Below are positions 34,784 to 44,634 of a DNA stretch of 64,000 nt, piece after piece. The first letter of the stretch is position 1. Each line of letters opens with the position of its first letter. The stretch is from contig CAZXFW010000001.1 of assembly GCA_964640175.1 (NCBI GenBank), forward strand, positions 339,779 through 403,778. Reading direction: 5' to 3'. A program made the position numbers and the translations under genes. Source of the DNA: JACKDX01 sp964640175. GTDB lineage: Bacteria > Myxococcota_A > Polyangia > Polyangiales > GCA-016699535. The notes below the pieces were generated by a model. It ran no database searches, was not told the DNA's origin, and worked only from the letters and a program-made list of their open reading frames with translations.

Positions 34784-36298
34784 CTATCGTTTGAGCCACT
34801 TAAGCATCATCGCGAATTCTTCCCGCTTGAATTCTCCCAACACAAGCAACCCCATGAGATACGCAATGCCGCCTGCTATTAAAGCCAAAAGCGATGTCAT
34901 GGCACTGGGATGGGGTATAAGGCGCGCAGTCCAGAAAGCAAGTGTGGCGGCTAAGATTCCTTTGAGACCGCTTAACAAAGGTAAGCATGGGCCATACGCT
35001 GAACGGATAACTATGGCAATCAACGCGAGTGCACAAAATGTGCCGCATGTCGTGCCAAGTGCTGCAGCTTCGAGCGTGGTTTCGCCAAGACCGACATGTT
35101 GGACAAATACACGGTTCAGTACAACAACAATAACTAAGGCGATGGCCGCAATGGTGGCCGATTTGCCGGGGTTACCGGAGCCACTCAACGCGGTAGCGGC
35201 AATTACAAATAAGGCCAGTGCTGCAATTCCAAACGAGAGTATTTCGAGTGATGGGGCTGCCGTGATGTAACTCAATGGGTATGCAATACGTAGAACACCA
35301 CTTGAAGCACCCGCGACAGGTGCCGCGATAGCAAGTAATACAATCAATGAAAATCGGAGTGCAGCGCGGATGGTATTACGCGTTGCTTCAATATCTCCAC
35401 TGCTCGACGCTTTTGACACCATCGGAAATATGACGAACGCCACAGCGAGAATTAGTTGATAGGGCACAAAGGCAAATGTTTGTGCGGCGCGGTATTCTCC
35501 GACATAGCGCGAGGCAAGCTCTGCTGCGGCAATAGAGTGCATACCTTGGGCCATTCCAAGTTCTGCAACAGTACGCTTGAGGACCAGAAGGTCAATTTGC
35601 ATAATGCTGTTAAGGAAAATCTGGTACATCCATAAAGGCAAACTGAATCCAAGCCAACGCTTCCAAGAAATGGAGATGCCTTGGTGTCCCATGCCAACAA
35701 CGGCTGCTGCCACCAACAAGATAACTACGGCTGCGCTAGCAAACCCGATCATGGCACCAAGTGCGCCGTAGCCTAGGGACGCTGCACCTAGGATTCCGAT
35801 AGCTCGAAGGCTCGAAAAAGTAATATCAAGGCCTGCTTGAGGCACAAAGCGGTGCATCCCATTGAGGTAACCTACCATTGCGGCATAGAGGGCGTACGCC
35901 AGCATCACGATAGAAACCGTTTGGATTAAAGGTTCAAGCTGACCATCCAGAAGGGCTTCATTGGCCAACCACGGAGCGCCTATCGCTAACACACCGCAAA
36001 GCGTTAATCCGATGAGGAGTTGTGCTTTGAGGCCTTGCCTCAAGCTGGCATGCCCCTCGGCAGGATTTTCGCTTACAAATTTACTGACAGTTTGGATAGT
36101 AGCGACAACCAAGACATTGTTAATGATGGAGGCCAGGTTCATCACGGAGGCAAAACGGCCGAAGGCAGATTTGCTTTCAAGAAAGCGTGGCAATAAAAAC
36201 TGCACCGCATAGCCACACACAATGAAATAGGCCTTGGCAGAAGCGATTGCTAAGGCACCACGTCCGGCGCGGTGCGGCGATGAAGGCTTTGCGGTCAC
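34784..36298 (-). CDS. Wzx/MurJ-like polysaccharide flippase
   Basis: A protein of about 504 residues with roughly 14 hydrophobic helices of the MOP superfamily. The start (YFIVCGYAVQFLLPRFL ... FGRFASVMNLASIIN) resembles oligosaccharide/lipopolysaccharide flippases. It would move a polyprenyl-linked glycan across the inner membrane; the glycan is unknown and no wza/wzy cluster is nearby. The start is uncertain: an ATG at 36385 would overlap the upstream DJ-1 gene by 65 bases and add a hydrophilic stretch, so I prefer the GTG at 36298. It ends 17 bases before trxB. Confidence 0.8.
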   Translation of the reverse strand: MTAKPSSPHRAGRGALAIASAKAYFIVCGYAVQFLLPRFLESKSAFGRFASVMNLASIINNVLVVATIQTVSKFVSENPAEGHASLRQGLKAQLLIGLTLCGVLAIGAPWLANEALLDGQLEPLIQTVSIVMLAYALYAAMVGYLNGMHRFVPQAGLDITFSSLRAIGILGAASLGYGALGAMIGFASAAVVILLVAAAVVGMGHQGISISWKRWLGFSLPLWMYQIFLNSIMQIDLLVLKRTVAELGMAQGMHSIAAAELASRYVGEYRAAQTFAFVPYQLILAVAFVIFPMVSKASSSGDIEATRNTIRAALRFSLIVLLAIAAPVAGASSGVLRIAYPLSYITAAPSLEILSFGIAALALFVIAATALSGSGNPGKSATIAAIALVIVVVLNRVFVQHVGLGETTLEAAALGTTCGTFCALALIAIVIRSAYGPCLPLLSGLKGILAATLAFWTARLIPHPSAMTSLLALIAGGIAYLMGLLVLGEFKREEFAMMLKWLKR

Positions 36299-36320
36299 AA
36301 CGCTTGCGCTTGTACCACGT

Positions 36321-36866
36321 TTAGTCCACGAGCATAGCTTGCCGTAGGATGCGTGTGGTGTCAGGTCCTTTGAGTTGTGTGACAAGTTCTAGGGCAAACG
36401 CGAGCGCAGTCGCCGGGCCGCGGCTTGTCGTCAGTTGACCGTCAACCACGACAGGGTCTTCTAGGTATGTCACACGTCCTAATTGGTCGCAGAACGAAGG
36501 AAATGAAGTGACACGCTTGCCATCGAGGATACCTGCTTGTGCAAGTGCAATGGGTGCAGCACAGATGGCGGCGAGCTTTTTCCCGTGGGCGAATTGTGCC
36601 TTAATGAGGGCTTGAACACGGGCATCGTCTCTTAAGTGGGTTGATCCAGGCATCCCCCCAGGGAGAATGATTAAATCCCAGGGTTGTGCCTCTGCTTGTG
36701 TCAGAGTCATGTCTGATTCAATCACAATGTGATGACTTCCTCTGACTGTTTTGGAGTCCACTCCGACAGCCTTAATAGCTATGTCTGCTCGCCGAAGCAC
36801 ATCAAGCACAGTAATGGCTTCAATTTCTTCAAATCCCTCTGCGAGCAATAGACAGACCGATGGCAT
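36321..36866 (-). CDS. DJ-1/PfpI family protein
   Basis: A 181-residue DJ-1-like protein. The conserved Glu is in LLAEGFEEIEAI, and the nucleophile-elbow Cys in LAAICAAPIALAQAGIL; the PGGMPGSTHLRDD loop is typical of YajL/DJ-1. Proposed activities of this subfamily include protein or nucleotide deglycation and chaperoning, but they are debated. It sits between a lipoprotein gene (upstream, 5 bases) and the flippase gene. Confidence 0.92.
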   Translation of the reverse strand: MPSVCLLLAEGFEEIEAITVLDVLRRADIAIKAVGVDSKTVRGSHHIVIESDMTLTQAEAQPWDLIILPGGMPGSTHLRDDARVQALIKAQFAHGKKLAAICAAPIALAQAGILDGKRVTSFPSFCDQLGRVTYLEDPVVVDGQLTTSRGPATALAFALELVTQLKGPDTTRILRQAMLVD

Positions 36867-36871
36867 GCCGA

Positions 36872-37279
36872 TTAATCTTTGATCACGTAATAGGAACGAG
36901 AGTGGTGTCCTTCTCGATCAAATCCTACAATCAGCAGGGGGAGCATGACAGCTCCGTCGACTGGTTGTTGCCCTACTGTATATACCCAATCATCGCGATC
37001 GAATCCCTGACGGATACAGACGGGGTGTTCGACGCAAGGACTCCCTTTGCCAATAATTGCAGCGACCTCATGTCGGCGCATGTCCTTGAAAGCGTCTTCC
37101 TCGACCACACGCTTGACCAGGGCATTTTGTTCAGCAAGGCCTTTTTCGGAGGTTACCGGCTGCTCCATATGACTGCGTAATGTGCTCAACAGCTCGTCAG
37201 ACGCGCCCGGTTGCTGCTTGGCGCAGCTGGAGATTAGGGCAAGAAAGCCTAAGGCTCCGAAAACCCAGGATTTTTTCAT
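36872..37279 (-). CDS. Small lipoprotein, possibly BamE/SmpA-like fold
   Basis: The ATG at 37279, with AGGAG in front, gives 135 residues and a clean lipoprotein signal (MKKSWVFGALGFLALISSC, Cys19). The mature part has a helix ending in the pattern RRHEVAAIIGKGSPC followed by DDWVYTVG and a Phe-Asp-Arg-Glu-Gly strand. That order resembles the small outer-membrane-assembly lipoproteins of BamE/SmpA type, but similarity is by eye and weak. It diverges from dnaK across about 120 bases. Confidence 0.65.
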   Translation of the reverse strand: MKKSWVFGALGFLALISSCAKQQPGASDELLSTLRSHMEQPVTSEKGLAEQNALVKRVVEEDAFKDMRRHEVAAIIGKGSPCVEHPVCIRQGFDRDDWVYTVGQQPVDGAVMLPLLIVGFDREGHHSRSYYVIKD

Positions 37280-37402
37280 GATGGTCACTCCTAAATAGCT
37301 CTTGACGCTTGCGATTTGATGATTAGGTTGCCACAAGGAGATTGGACAGGAAAGGCCGGACCCTTCGAAAGCCGTCTAGCCATTAGTCTAGGAGAAAGAG
37401 TC

Positions 37403-39325
37403 ATGGGAAAGATTATCGGCATTGATTTGGGCACCACAAACTCAGTGGTGGCTATTATGGAAGGCAAAGAGCCCAAGGTCATTGTCAACGAGGAGGGGGA
37501 TCGCATTACTCCTTCTGTTGTGGCCTGGGACGATCAAGATCACGTGTTGGTAGGCCAGATTGCCAAGCGTCAGGCAATCACCAATCCCGAAGGGACGATC
37601 TTCTCCGCGAAGCGGTTTATCGGCCGGCGTTATGATGAAGTGCAAGGCCTTGCCTCCAAGGTTTCCTACAAGGTGATTAAGCGTGGCAACGGGGATGCAG
37701 GGTTTGCTGTGCGAGACAAAGAACTGAGTCCTCAGGAAGTCTCGGCTCACGTACTTCGCAAGTTAAAAAAAGCAGCGGAAGATTACTTGGGACAGCCTGT
37801 GACAGAAGCGGTGATTACTGTTCCTGCCTATTTTAATGACTCTCAGCGTCAGGCTACCAAGGATGCCGGTAAAATCGCAGGCTTAGACGTCAAGCGTATT
37901 GTTAACGAGCCAACCGCTGCTGCATTAGCCTATGGATTGGATAAGAAAAAAGACGAATTGATTGCGGTATATGACTTTGGTGGCGGTACCTTTGATATTT
38001 CCGTTCTGGAAGTAGGCGACAACGTTGTTCAAGTTGTCAGCACGAATGGTGACACTGATTTAGGTGGCGATGACGTCGATGCGCGTGTCATGGAGTATCT
38101 GACGTCAGAATTCAAAAAAGACCAAGGTATCGATGTATCCAAAGACAAAATGGTGCTCCAACGCCTGAAGGATGCTGCAGAGAAGGCAAAGATTGAGCTT
38201 TCATCCAAACTCGAGACCACAGTTAACCTGCCCTTTTTGACCGCAGATGCTTCAGGCCCCAAACACCTTAACATTCGACTCACGCGGGCCAAGCTGGAAT
38301 CCATGATTGAAGACTTGGTTCAACGTTCGCTTGAGCCGTGCAAAAAGGCGCTTGCAGATGCAGGAAAAGCTGCCAGCGACATCCAAGAAGTCGTCTTGGT
38401 GGGTGGTTCTACTCGTATTCCGATGGTGCAAGAAGCGGTGAAGAAGTTTTTTGGCCGTGAACCTCATCGTGGCGTCAATCCTGATGAAGTTGTGGCCATC
38501 GGTGCTGCTGTGCAGGCAGGGGTGTTGTCAGGTGATGTCAAAGACATGGTGCTGCTGGATGTGACCCCGTTATCTCTCGGTGTTGAGACCTTAGGTGGCG
38601 TGATGACAACGCTTATTGCACGCAACACTACGATTCCGACCCGTAAGGAAGAGGTTTTTTCGACTGCAGAAGACAGCCAGCCACGTGTAGAGATTCATGT
38701 GCTACAGGGTGAACGTGCGCAGGCAAGCGATAACCGCACATTAGGGAGATTTTTCCTCGACGGCATCATGCCTGCTCCTCGTGGCACTCCTAAGATCAAG
38801 GTTACATTTGATATCGATGCCAACGGCATTCTTTCCGTAATGGCAAAAGATGAAGCCACTGGAAAGCAGCAAAATGTCACCATCGAATCGCGAAGCGGGC
38901 TGAGTGATCAGGAAGTTAAGAACATGGTTGATCAAGCAACTGCACACGAGGCTGAAGATAAGAAGCGTCGTGAAGAGGTGGAAGTTCGTAACCGTGCAGA
39001 TCAACTTTGTTACACAGTTGAAAAAACAGTTAAAGACGCAGGGGACAAGGTTCCCAAAGACAAAGCCGAGCAAATCGAGGCTAAGATCAAAGCCTTGCGA
39101 GAAGCCATTGATAAGCAAGATACAAGTGCTATCGAATCTGGTATGAAAGATTTGGAGTCTTCCATGCAGGAGGTTGCAGCCAAGCTTTATGAGTCAGTCA
39201 ATACTGCATCTGAAGCACAGGCGTCTTCACAAGGAACTGGTAGCAATGGGAACGGCGCTTCGAGTTCGTCTGAGGATCAGAAAAAAGGCGAAGTCATTGA
39301 TGCCGAGTTTGAAGAGCGTCCTTAG
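37403..39325 (+). CDS. dnaK: Chaperone protein DnaK (Hsp70)
   Basis: A 640-residue Hsp70. It starts MGKIIGIDLGTTNSVVAIMEG at the ATG at 37403 with GGAGAAAG upstream (37391). ATPase signatures are VYDFGGGTFDISVLEV and VVLVGGSTRIPMVQ; the substrate-binding domain follows from about residue 390, and the C-terminus ends EVIDAEFEERP, the bacterial EEVD-like tail. No grpE or dnaJ is adjacent. I see no CIRCE element upstream; a TTGACG at 37302-37307 with a poor -10 is the best promoter candidate. Confidence 0.97.
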   Translation: MGKIIGIDLGTTNSVVAIMEGKEPKVIVNEEGDRITPSVVAWDDQDHVLVGQIAKRQAITNPEGTIFSAKRFIGRRYDEVQGLASKVSYKVIKRGNGDAGFAVRDKELSPQEVSAHVLRKLKKAAEDYLGQPVTEAVITVPAYFNDSQRQATKDAGKIAGLDVKRIVNEPTAAALAYGLDKKKDELIAVYDFGGGTFDISVLEVGDNVVQVVSTNGDTDLGGDDVDARVMEYLTSEFKKDQGIDVSKDKMVLQRLKDAAEKAKIELSSKLETTVNLPFLTADASGPKHLNIRLTRAKLESMIEDLVQRSLEPCKKALADAGKAASDIQEVVLVGGSTRIPMVQEAVKKFFGREPHRGVNPDEVVAIGAAVQAGVLSGDVKDMVLLDVTPLSLGVETLGGVMTTLIARNTTIPTRKEEVFSTAEDSQPRVEIHVLQGERAQASDNRTLGRFFLDGIMPAPRGTPKIKVTFDIDANGILSVMAKDEATGKQQNVTIESRSGLSDQEVKNMVDQATAHEAEDKKRREEVEVRNRADQLCYTVEKTVKDAGDKVPKDKAEQIEAKIKALREAIDKQDTSAIESGMKDLESSMQEVAAKLYESVNTASEAQASSQGTGSNGNGASSSSEDQKKGEVIDAEFEERP

Positions 39326-39352
39326 CTCATTCACTGCGTGCGCGTAAAGAAC

Positions 39353-40231
39353 TCAGGCGTTAGCTCGTGCAGCTTGTTGTCGGGCAAATGCCTGAAAAGA
39401 GTGGAGCACTTCTTGGGTGACGGGGCCAGGTAGTCCGTTGCCGATTTTCTGGTTGTCCACAGCCACCACGGGTACGACTTCACGCAATGTACTGGTGATG
39501 AATACTTCGTTTGCAGTGTATAGATCGCTCGGGAACAATGCAGACTCAATGACGCGTTTATTGAGGGTTTGAGCTACCTCAATGACGTAACGGCGTGTAA
39601 TGCCTTCCAAGAGTCCAGAACGCACGGGTGGCGTGATTATGTTTCCATTTTTAACGATAAAAAGATTGCTGGAAGCGCCTTCACTGACGTCACCATGGAC
39701 ACCAACGAAGATACTTTCATAGCTTCCTCGTTGTTTGGCTTCGTGCAATGCAAGCATGTTCGGCTGGTAGTTCGATGCTTTTGCCCCTGACGCTCGGCTG
39801 CCATCCATGGCTCGGGAATTGGTGACTAAGCTTATATTAACCCCTTGTTGGTAGATTTCAGGTGGTTGTACAGAAAATGGTAAAACAATGATGACGCGCG
39901 TAGGACGTTCTGCTGTGCGCAAGTCAAGAAGCACTGGCCCTGCGCCCCGTGTAATAATAATCCGAATATAGGATTCTGTATTGCCTGCGCCTGTAAGAGC
40001 GGCATGGATATCTTGAGATAGTGTCGAGAGGGAAACCGGCATGTCGATAAGAAGGCGCTCACACGAAGCAGAAAGGCGATTCAAGTGCTCTTTTTCCGCA
40101 AATGGCTTACCTGCATAGGTACGCAGTACTTCGAACACGCTATCCCCATACAAGAATCCACGGTTGAGCACGGGTACAAACGCTTCTTTGGCAGGTGTTA
40201 TATGGCCATCAATGGACACGATTTCTGTCAT
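39353..40231 (-). CDS. Class IV aminotransferase (branched-chain/D-amino acid/PabC family)
   Basis: A 292-residue fold-type IV PLP enzyme. Landmarks are LNRGFLYGDSVFEVLRTY at the N-terminus, the Schiff-base Lys in SGAKASNYQPNMLALHEAK, GDVSEGASSNLFIV, and the C-terminal EVFITSTLREVVPV. The family covers branched-chain and D-amino acid aminotransferases and 4-amino-4-deoxychorismate lyase. The KASNYQPNMLA segment is nearer the D-amino acid/PabC side than classic IlvE, and a pabB gene is in the window about 9 kb away, so a PabC role in folate synthesis is possible but unproven. Confidence 0.85.
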   Translation of the reverse strand: MTEIVSIDGHITPAKEAFVPVLNRGFLYGDSVFEVLRTYAGKPFAEKEHLNRLSASCERLLIDMPVSLSTLSQDIHAALTGAGNTESYIRIIITRGAGPVLLDLRTAERPTRVIIVLPFSVQPPEIYQQGVNISLVTNSRAMDGSRASGAKASNYQPNMLALHEAKQRGSYESIFVGVHGDVSEGASSNLFIVKNGNIITPPVRSGLLEGITRRYVIEVAQTLNKRVIESALFPSDLYTANEVFITSTLREVVPVVAVDNQKIGNGLPGPVTQEVLHSFQAFARQQAARANA

Positions 40232-40268
40232 GGGGTCCGACTCTAGAAGGAAGCGTGATATCTTTCAA

Positions 40269-41579
40269 CTACGATAGCGATGGACGGTATCCCCAGCCGC
40301 TCAAGCCGAGCGTGACAGCACGCAACAGCATGAAGACTAAAAACGCACCCCATAAACCATGATTACCAAACAACGGTACTAATACAAAAATGAGCATTGC
40401 ATACACTGCAAACGACGCAAACATCGAATTGCGCATTTCGCGGCTTCGTGTGCTTCCTGAAAAAATGCCGTCAAATTGGTAGCTCCAAACAGACAGTAAA
40501 GGCAATACAACGAGCCATGGTAGATAGTGAACAGCAATCGAGCGGACTTGTGGTTCTGCAGCCAAGATGTTGATGAGCATGCGGCCTCCCATGGCATAGA
40601 TAATTGCAAAGAATAGGGCCACCAAAGCGGCCCACTGTGTAGAGATACGCACGGCATCGCGATACATGATGTCATCTCGGATTCCAATGGCTTTCCCTAC
40701 GAGAGCTTCTACCGCATGGGCAAATCCATCTAATCCAAATGACGTAAATAGTTGAAAATTGAGCAGTACAGCGTTGGCGGCAAGAACTGTAGTGCCTAGT
40801 TGAGCGCCTTTGATTGTCAGGAGTGCAAATGCCGAAATTAAAAACAATGTCCGAATAAAAAGGTCTCGATTGATGGCAATAAGACGTTTGAATTGTGCAG
40901 GACTCCATATGTGTGTGCGATCTAACGACGGGCTCTGAAATTTTTTGAGAATAGAGTGCACCATCCACATGCCCAAAATGAAAGCACTTCCTTCTGCAAT
41001 AGCGGTCGCTAATCCTGCGCCACCGACTCCCCATCGCAACTTCAATACAAAGAACACATCAAGCGCCATGTTGATGCCATTCATCCATAGTTGGAGCCAG
41101 AGTACGGCACGCGTATGTTGTACTCCCAGAAGCCAGCCTAGGATGGCAAAGTTACACAACACGGCGGGCGCTGCCCAAACGCGATGTACGAAGTATGTCC
41201 CTGCGAGCCTTTCAACTTCTTGGTTGGCATGCACCAGGTCAAGACCCAGTTTAAGTATAGGATGGTGGAATGCGAAAATTGTTGCGCCGATCAAGAACCC
41301 CATCCCCAAAGCACGAATGGCATTGGCGCGAAGTTCTATCGAGTCGTTGCTGCCTAGAGCTTGTGCGGTTAATCCCGTAGTACTCATGCGCAGAAACCCA
41401 AAGCCCCAATAGAGATACCCGAAAATGAGGTTGCCAATGGCAAGTCCAGCTAAGGGAGATGCTCCTGGCAATCGTCCGACTACCGCGGTGTCTACCATGC
41501 CTAATAGTGGAATCGAAATGTGTCCTATGATGATGGGTCCAGCCAGCCGTAACACCGATCTATGGGTGATAGTATTCAT
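40269..41579 (-). CDS. MATE family efflux transporter (DinF-like)
   Basis: A 436-residue, 12-helix MATE protein. The first helices read RLAGPIIIGHISIPLLGMVDTAVVGRL, followed by FGFLRMSTTGLTAQALG, which is the DinF-subfamily pattern. Members export cationic compounds or toxic metabolites using Na+ or H+ gradients; the substrate is not predictable. It follows the aminotransferase gene in reverse order on the same strand (gap 37 bases) and diverges from the cytochrome c maturation genes. Confidence 0.92.
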   Translation of the reverse strand: MNTITHRSVLRLAGPIIIGHISIPLLGMVDTAVVGRLPGASPLAGLAIGNLIFGYLYWGFGFLRMSTTGLTAQALGSNDSIELRANAIRALGMGFLIGATIFAFHHPILKLGLDLVHANQEVERLAGTYFVHRVWAAPAVLCNFAILGWLLGVQHTRAVLWLQLWMNGINMALDVFFVLKLRWGVGGAGLATAIAEGSAFILGMWMVHSILKKFQSPSLDRTHIWSPAQFKRLIAINRDLFIRTLFLISAFALLTIKGAQLGTTVLAANAVLLNFQLFTSFGLDGFAHAVEALVGKAIGIRDDIMYRDAVRISTQWAALVALFFAIIYAMGGRMLINILAAEPQVRSIAVHYLPWLVVLPLLSVWSYQFDGIFSGSTRSREMRNSMFASFAVYAMLIFVLVPLFGNHGLWGAFLVFMLLRAVTLGLSGWGYRPSLS

Positions 41580-41653
41580 GAAATTTTGGCGAAATACGTG
41601 TACAACAAGTACCGATTGAAGGGAAAACGGTTACGCTCTACCCTGAGGCGGAC

Positions 41654-44269
41654 ATGCTGTTAGTGGATATTCCAAGTTTAGGCAACATTGTTTTAGCGCT
41701 GATTTTGATTAGTGCAGGTTATGGATTAGGTACGGCTATTGCTGCGGCTCGTCGGCCAACGTTGCTGTCGGCAGCCCGATATGGTGCTTATGCTACCTGT
41801 GCATTTGTATTTTTAGCAGTTTGTCTTTTAGCATATGCGTTTCAGACTCACGATTTTCGCGTACAATACGTTTCTCGCTACAGTGATCGTTCCATGCCAT
41901 GGTGGTATTTGCTCACTTCTCTATGGGGTGGACAAGATGGATCCCTTCTGTGGTGGACATTCCTTCTTTCAATCTACACGGCATCGTGTGTTTGTTCGCT
42001 GAAAGATCGACACCGAGAGCTTCAGCCGTACCTCATTGCTACGCTGATGAGCATTTTTTGTTTTTTTGGTGTGCTGATGCTCTTTGCTGCCAATCCATTT
42101 GTGACTCATTTTGCCGAGCCTCCGGTAGATGGGGAGGGGTTGAATCCGCTTCTTCAGAACTACTGGATGACGATTCATCCTCCTACGCTTTATTTGGGTT
42201 TTGTAGGGTGGTCTGTGCCTTTTGCATTTGTCATGGCAGCTCTGCTGACAGGACGCTTGGGGGATGAGTGGATACAGGCTTCTCGCAGATGGGCATTAAT
42301 TGCTTGGACATTCCTTAGCATGGGGAATGTGCTCGGAATGATTTGGTCCTACGAAGAACTCGGTTGGGGTGGATATTGGGCATGGGATCCTGTTGAAAAT
42401 GCAGCCATTCTTCCCTGGTTCACCGGAACCGCTTTTTTGCATTCTGTGATGATTCAAGAACGGCGTGGAATGCTTAAAACGTGGAACGTCGTGCTGCTTA
42501 CGTTAACTTTTATTTTGACGATTTTCGGAACGTTTCTTACGCGCTCTGGATTGATCGCCAGTGTTCATTCTTTCGCACGCTCGGATATAGGCATTTATTT
42601 CTTATGGTACCTTTTGTTTTTGATACTTGGTTGCACTGCTTTGATTATCTGGAGGCTTTCCACACTGCGTGCAGAAAATAAAATCGATTCACTGCTGAGT
42701 AGAGAATTTAGTTTTTTGTTTCAAAATTGGATTTTGCTTGGGATTGCGTTGTTTGTGTTGGTTGCCACGTTGTTCCCGCGTATTAGTGAATGGCTGCGCC
42801 ATGAAACAGTGACTGTGGGCCCGGGCTACTACAACAAGTGGATGGTGCCTCTTGGACTGATTTTGTTGTTCTTGATGGGGGTAGGACCCTTAATGGCGTG
42901 GAGGAAAGCCACAGGGAAAAATCTTATCAAGGCGTTTAAGTGGCCAACAGTTACAGGAGCGTGTGTAGCACTGCTGCATGGTTTGGTCGGGAAATCCATT
43001 GGATTTCCTCCTGTTGTACCTTCTGAAGAGATTTACGAAACGATGACTGGCAAATGGCTATCTGCCATCTATTCCGCCGCGCCGGTCTTATCGTTTTCTT
43101 TATGTGCATTTGTAGTTGCAGCGGTGCTTCAAGAATTTTGGAGGGGAGCACGCATTCGCCATAAAAATACAGGAGAAAATTGGGTTACAGCATTCATTCG
43201 ATTGATCAGTAAGGCACGTCGCAGGTATGGCGGCTACATTGTTCATTTGGGAATTGTATTGATGTACATCGGATTTACTGGGGCAGCTTATGATCAAAAA
43301 CAAGAAGCTTCACTAAAACCGGGACAGTCACTTAGTGTTAAAGGCTACACGTTTGAATACCTGCGCACGAGAATGGAAACCGATCCAAACAAACGGATGG
43401 TGTTTACCGATTTGAGATTGAGCCGCAACGGCAAAACACTCCAAAGAGTGTCTCCTGCTAAGTTCATTTATACAACACATCCAGAGATGCCAACCACAGA
43501 GGTAGCTATTCGTTCCCGTTTATCCAGCGATCTTTATGTCATCATGAACTCAGTCAATCCAGATACGAAAGTGGGGACATTTCAAGTGATTTATCGTCCA
43601 CTTGTGCTTTGGATTTGGATTGGGGCGTTGGTGCTTTTGCTTGGTTCTGTGATTGCCATGTGGCCGACTGCTCGAGAATTGCTTGGCTCAGATCCACAGC
43701 CGGTGATGTCACACATCAAACCTTCGAATGCAGCAACTCTGCTGGTTTTCATGATCCTCATGCAGGGGATTCTATGGGTAGGGCAGGTGCATGCTCAATC
43801 AGATAGCAGCAGTTCGTTACATGCAGGCACTGTGGAAATTCATTCAGCTGAGGAAGCTAAGTTATTTGAACGGTTGTTATGCCAGTGTGGTGAATGTCAG
43901 CGGCTTCCGTTGAGTACCTGTGCGTGTTCATGGGCAGAACATGCCCGCGCTCAGGTGCGCGAACAACTGGCACAAGGAATGACTGTTGTGCAGGTGCAAG
44001 AGCGTTATCGACAGGAACACGGTGCTAAAGCCATCGCCATTCCGTCTGATAAAGGTTTGGATAGAGCGCTTTGGGCGGTCCCATTGTTGCTGATGTTGGC
44101 AGCGGTAGGGACGCTCATCGTATTGGGTAAACGTTGGAGGCAGCGAGCACAATCCGTGTCCGCGGACACCCAAATGGCCCAAGCCTCTCCTGTACAGTCA
44201 AATGTACCAGCAACTGATGTTAACTACGAGCAAGCTCTCAATGACGAGTTGCGTAAGTTAGAGGATTAG
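41654..44269 (+). CDS. Cytochrome c maturation heme lyase fused to thiol protein (CcmF-CcmH fusion)
   Basis: The first 680 residues are a CcmF/CcsA-type heme handling protein: WGGQDGSLLWW near residue 91, HPPTLYLGFVGWSVPFAF, the heme-binding WWD-like stretch GYWAWDPVENAAILPW near residue 240, and GTFLTRSGLIASVHSFA. From about residue 685 a segment looking like a complete second signal peptide (MSHIKPSNAATLL ... VHAQ) leads into a CcmH-like domain with C743, C745 and C748 (LLCQCGECQRL), then QLAQGMTVVQVQERYRQEHG and a last membrane helix. CcmH reduces apocytochrome thiols and CcmF attaches heme, so the fusion couples consecutive steps. CcmI-like and unknown partners follow. Confidence 0.88.
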   Translation: MLLVDIPSLGNIVLALILISAGYGLGTAIAAARRPTLLSAARYGAYATCAFVFLAVCLLAYAFQTHDFRVQYVSRYSDRSMPWWYLLTSLWGGQDGSLLWWTFLLSIYTASCVCSLKDRHRELQPYLIATLMSIFCFFGVLMLFAANPFVTHFAEPPVDGEGLNPLLQNYWMTIHPPTLYLGFVGWSVPFAFVMAALLTGRLGDEWIQASRRWALIAWTFLSMGNVLGMIWSYEELGWGGYWAWDPVENAAILPWFTGTAFLHSVMIQERRGMLKTWNVVLLTLTFILTIFGTFLTRSGLIASVHSFARSDIGIYFLWYLLFLILGCTALIIWRLSTLRAENKIDSLLSREFSFLFQNWILLGIALFVLVATLFPRISEWLRHETVTVGPGYYNKWMVPLGLILLFLMGVGPLMAWRKATGKNLIKAFKWPTVTGACVALLHGLVGKSIGFPPVVPSEEIYETMTGKWLSAIYSAAPVLSFSLCAFVVAAVLQEFWRGARIRHKNTGENWVTAFIRLISKARRRYGGYIVHLGIVLMYIGFTGAAYDQKQEASLKPGQSLSVKGYTFEYLRTRMETDPNKRMVFTDLRLSRNGKTLQRVSPAKFIYTTHPEMPTTEVAIRSRLSSDLYVIMNSVNPDTKVGTFQVIYRPLVLWIWIGALVLLLGSVIAMWPTARELLGSDPQPVMSHIKPSNAATLLVFMILMQGILWVGQVHAQSDSSSSLHAGTVEIHSAEEAKLFERLLCQCGECQRLPLSTCACSWAEHARAQVREQLAQGMTVVQVQERYRQEHGAKAIAIPSDKGLDRALWAVPLLLMLAAVGTLIVLGKRWRQRAQSVSADTQMAQASPVQSNVPATDVNYEQALNDELRKLED

Positions 44270-44271
44270 TT

Positions 44272-44634
44272 GTGGGCACGCTTCTTCCTTATGTGTTAAT
44301 GGCCTTCTCTGCGCTGGCGCTTTTTGGAGCTTCCGTTTCGCTTTGGCGTAGCTTCAAAGGGATTTTTGGCACAACAGCATCGTTTCCCAATCTGCTCACC
44401 GACGATCGTGCAAGCCTATTGGAGGAGAAGCATGCTTTACTGATCAGTCTTAAAGATCTGGCCTTTGAGCGAGATCTCGGCAAGCTGTCAGAAGCCGACT
44501 TTAAACGATTAGAACAGCAATACCGTCAACGTGCCTATGCTGTCATGCATGCACTTGATGAGGACATAGAGTCTTATCGACAACAAGCTGAGCAACTCGT
44601 GGCTGAGCACCAGCAGCCTGGAGAACACTCTTGA
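44272..44634 (+). CDS. CcmI-like small membrane protein
   Basis: A 120-residue protein with one N-terminal helix (YVLMAFSALALFGASVSLW) and a cytoplasmic helical hairpin LLEEKHALLISLKDLAFERDLGKLSEADFKRLEQQYRQRA. The pattern Glu-Lys ... LKDLxFERDLGKLSxxDF is common in short proteins of bacterial cytochrome c biogenesis clusters annotated as CcmI-like. It starts with GTG 2 bases after the CcmF-CcmH gene, and its TGA overlaps the TTG start of the next gene. Confidence 0.75.
   Translation: MGTLLPYVLMAFSALALFGASVSLWRSFKGIFGTTASFPNLLTDDRASLLEEKHALLISLKDLAFERDLGKLSEADFKRLEQQYRQRAYAVMHALDEDIESYRQQAEQLVAEHQQPGEHS

Noticed and set aside
37280..37402. Possible CIRCE or sigma-32 heat-shock control of dnaK
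   Set aside because: No CIRCE inverted repeat and no CTTGAA/CCCCAT pair are visible; only a weak TTGACG candidate.
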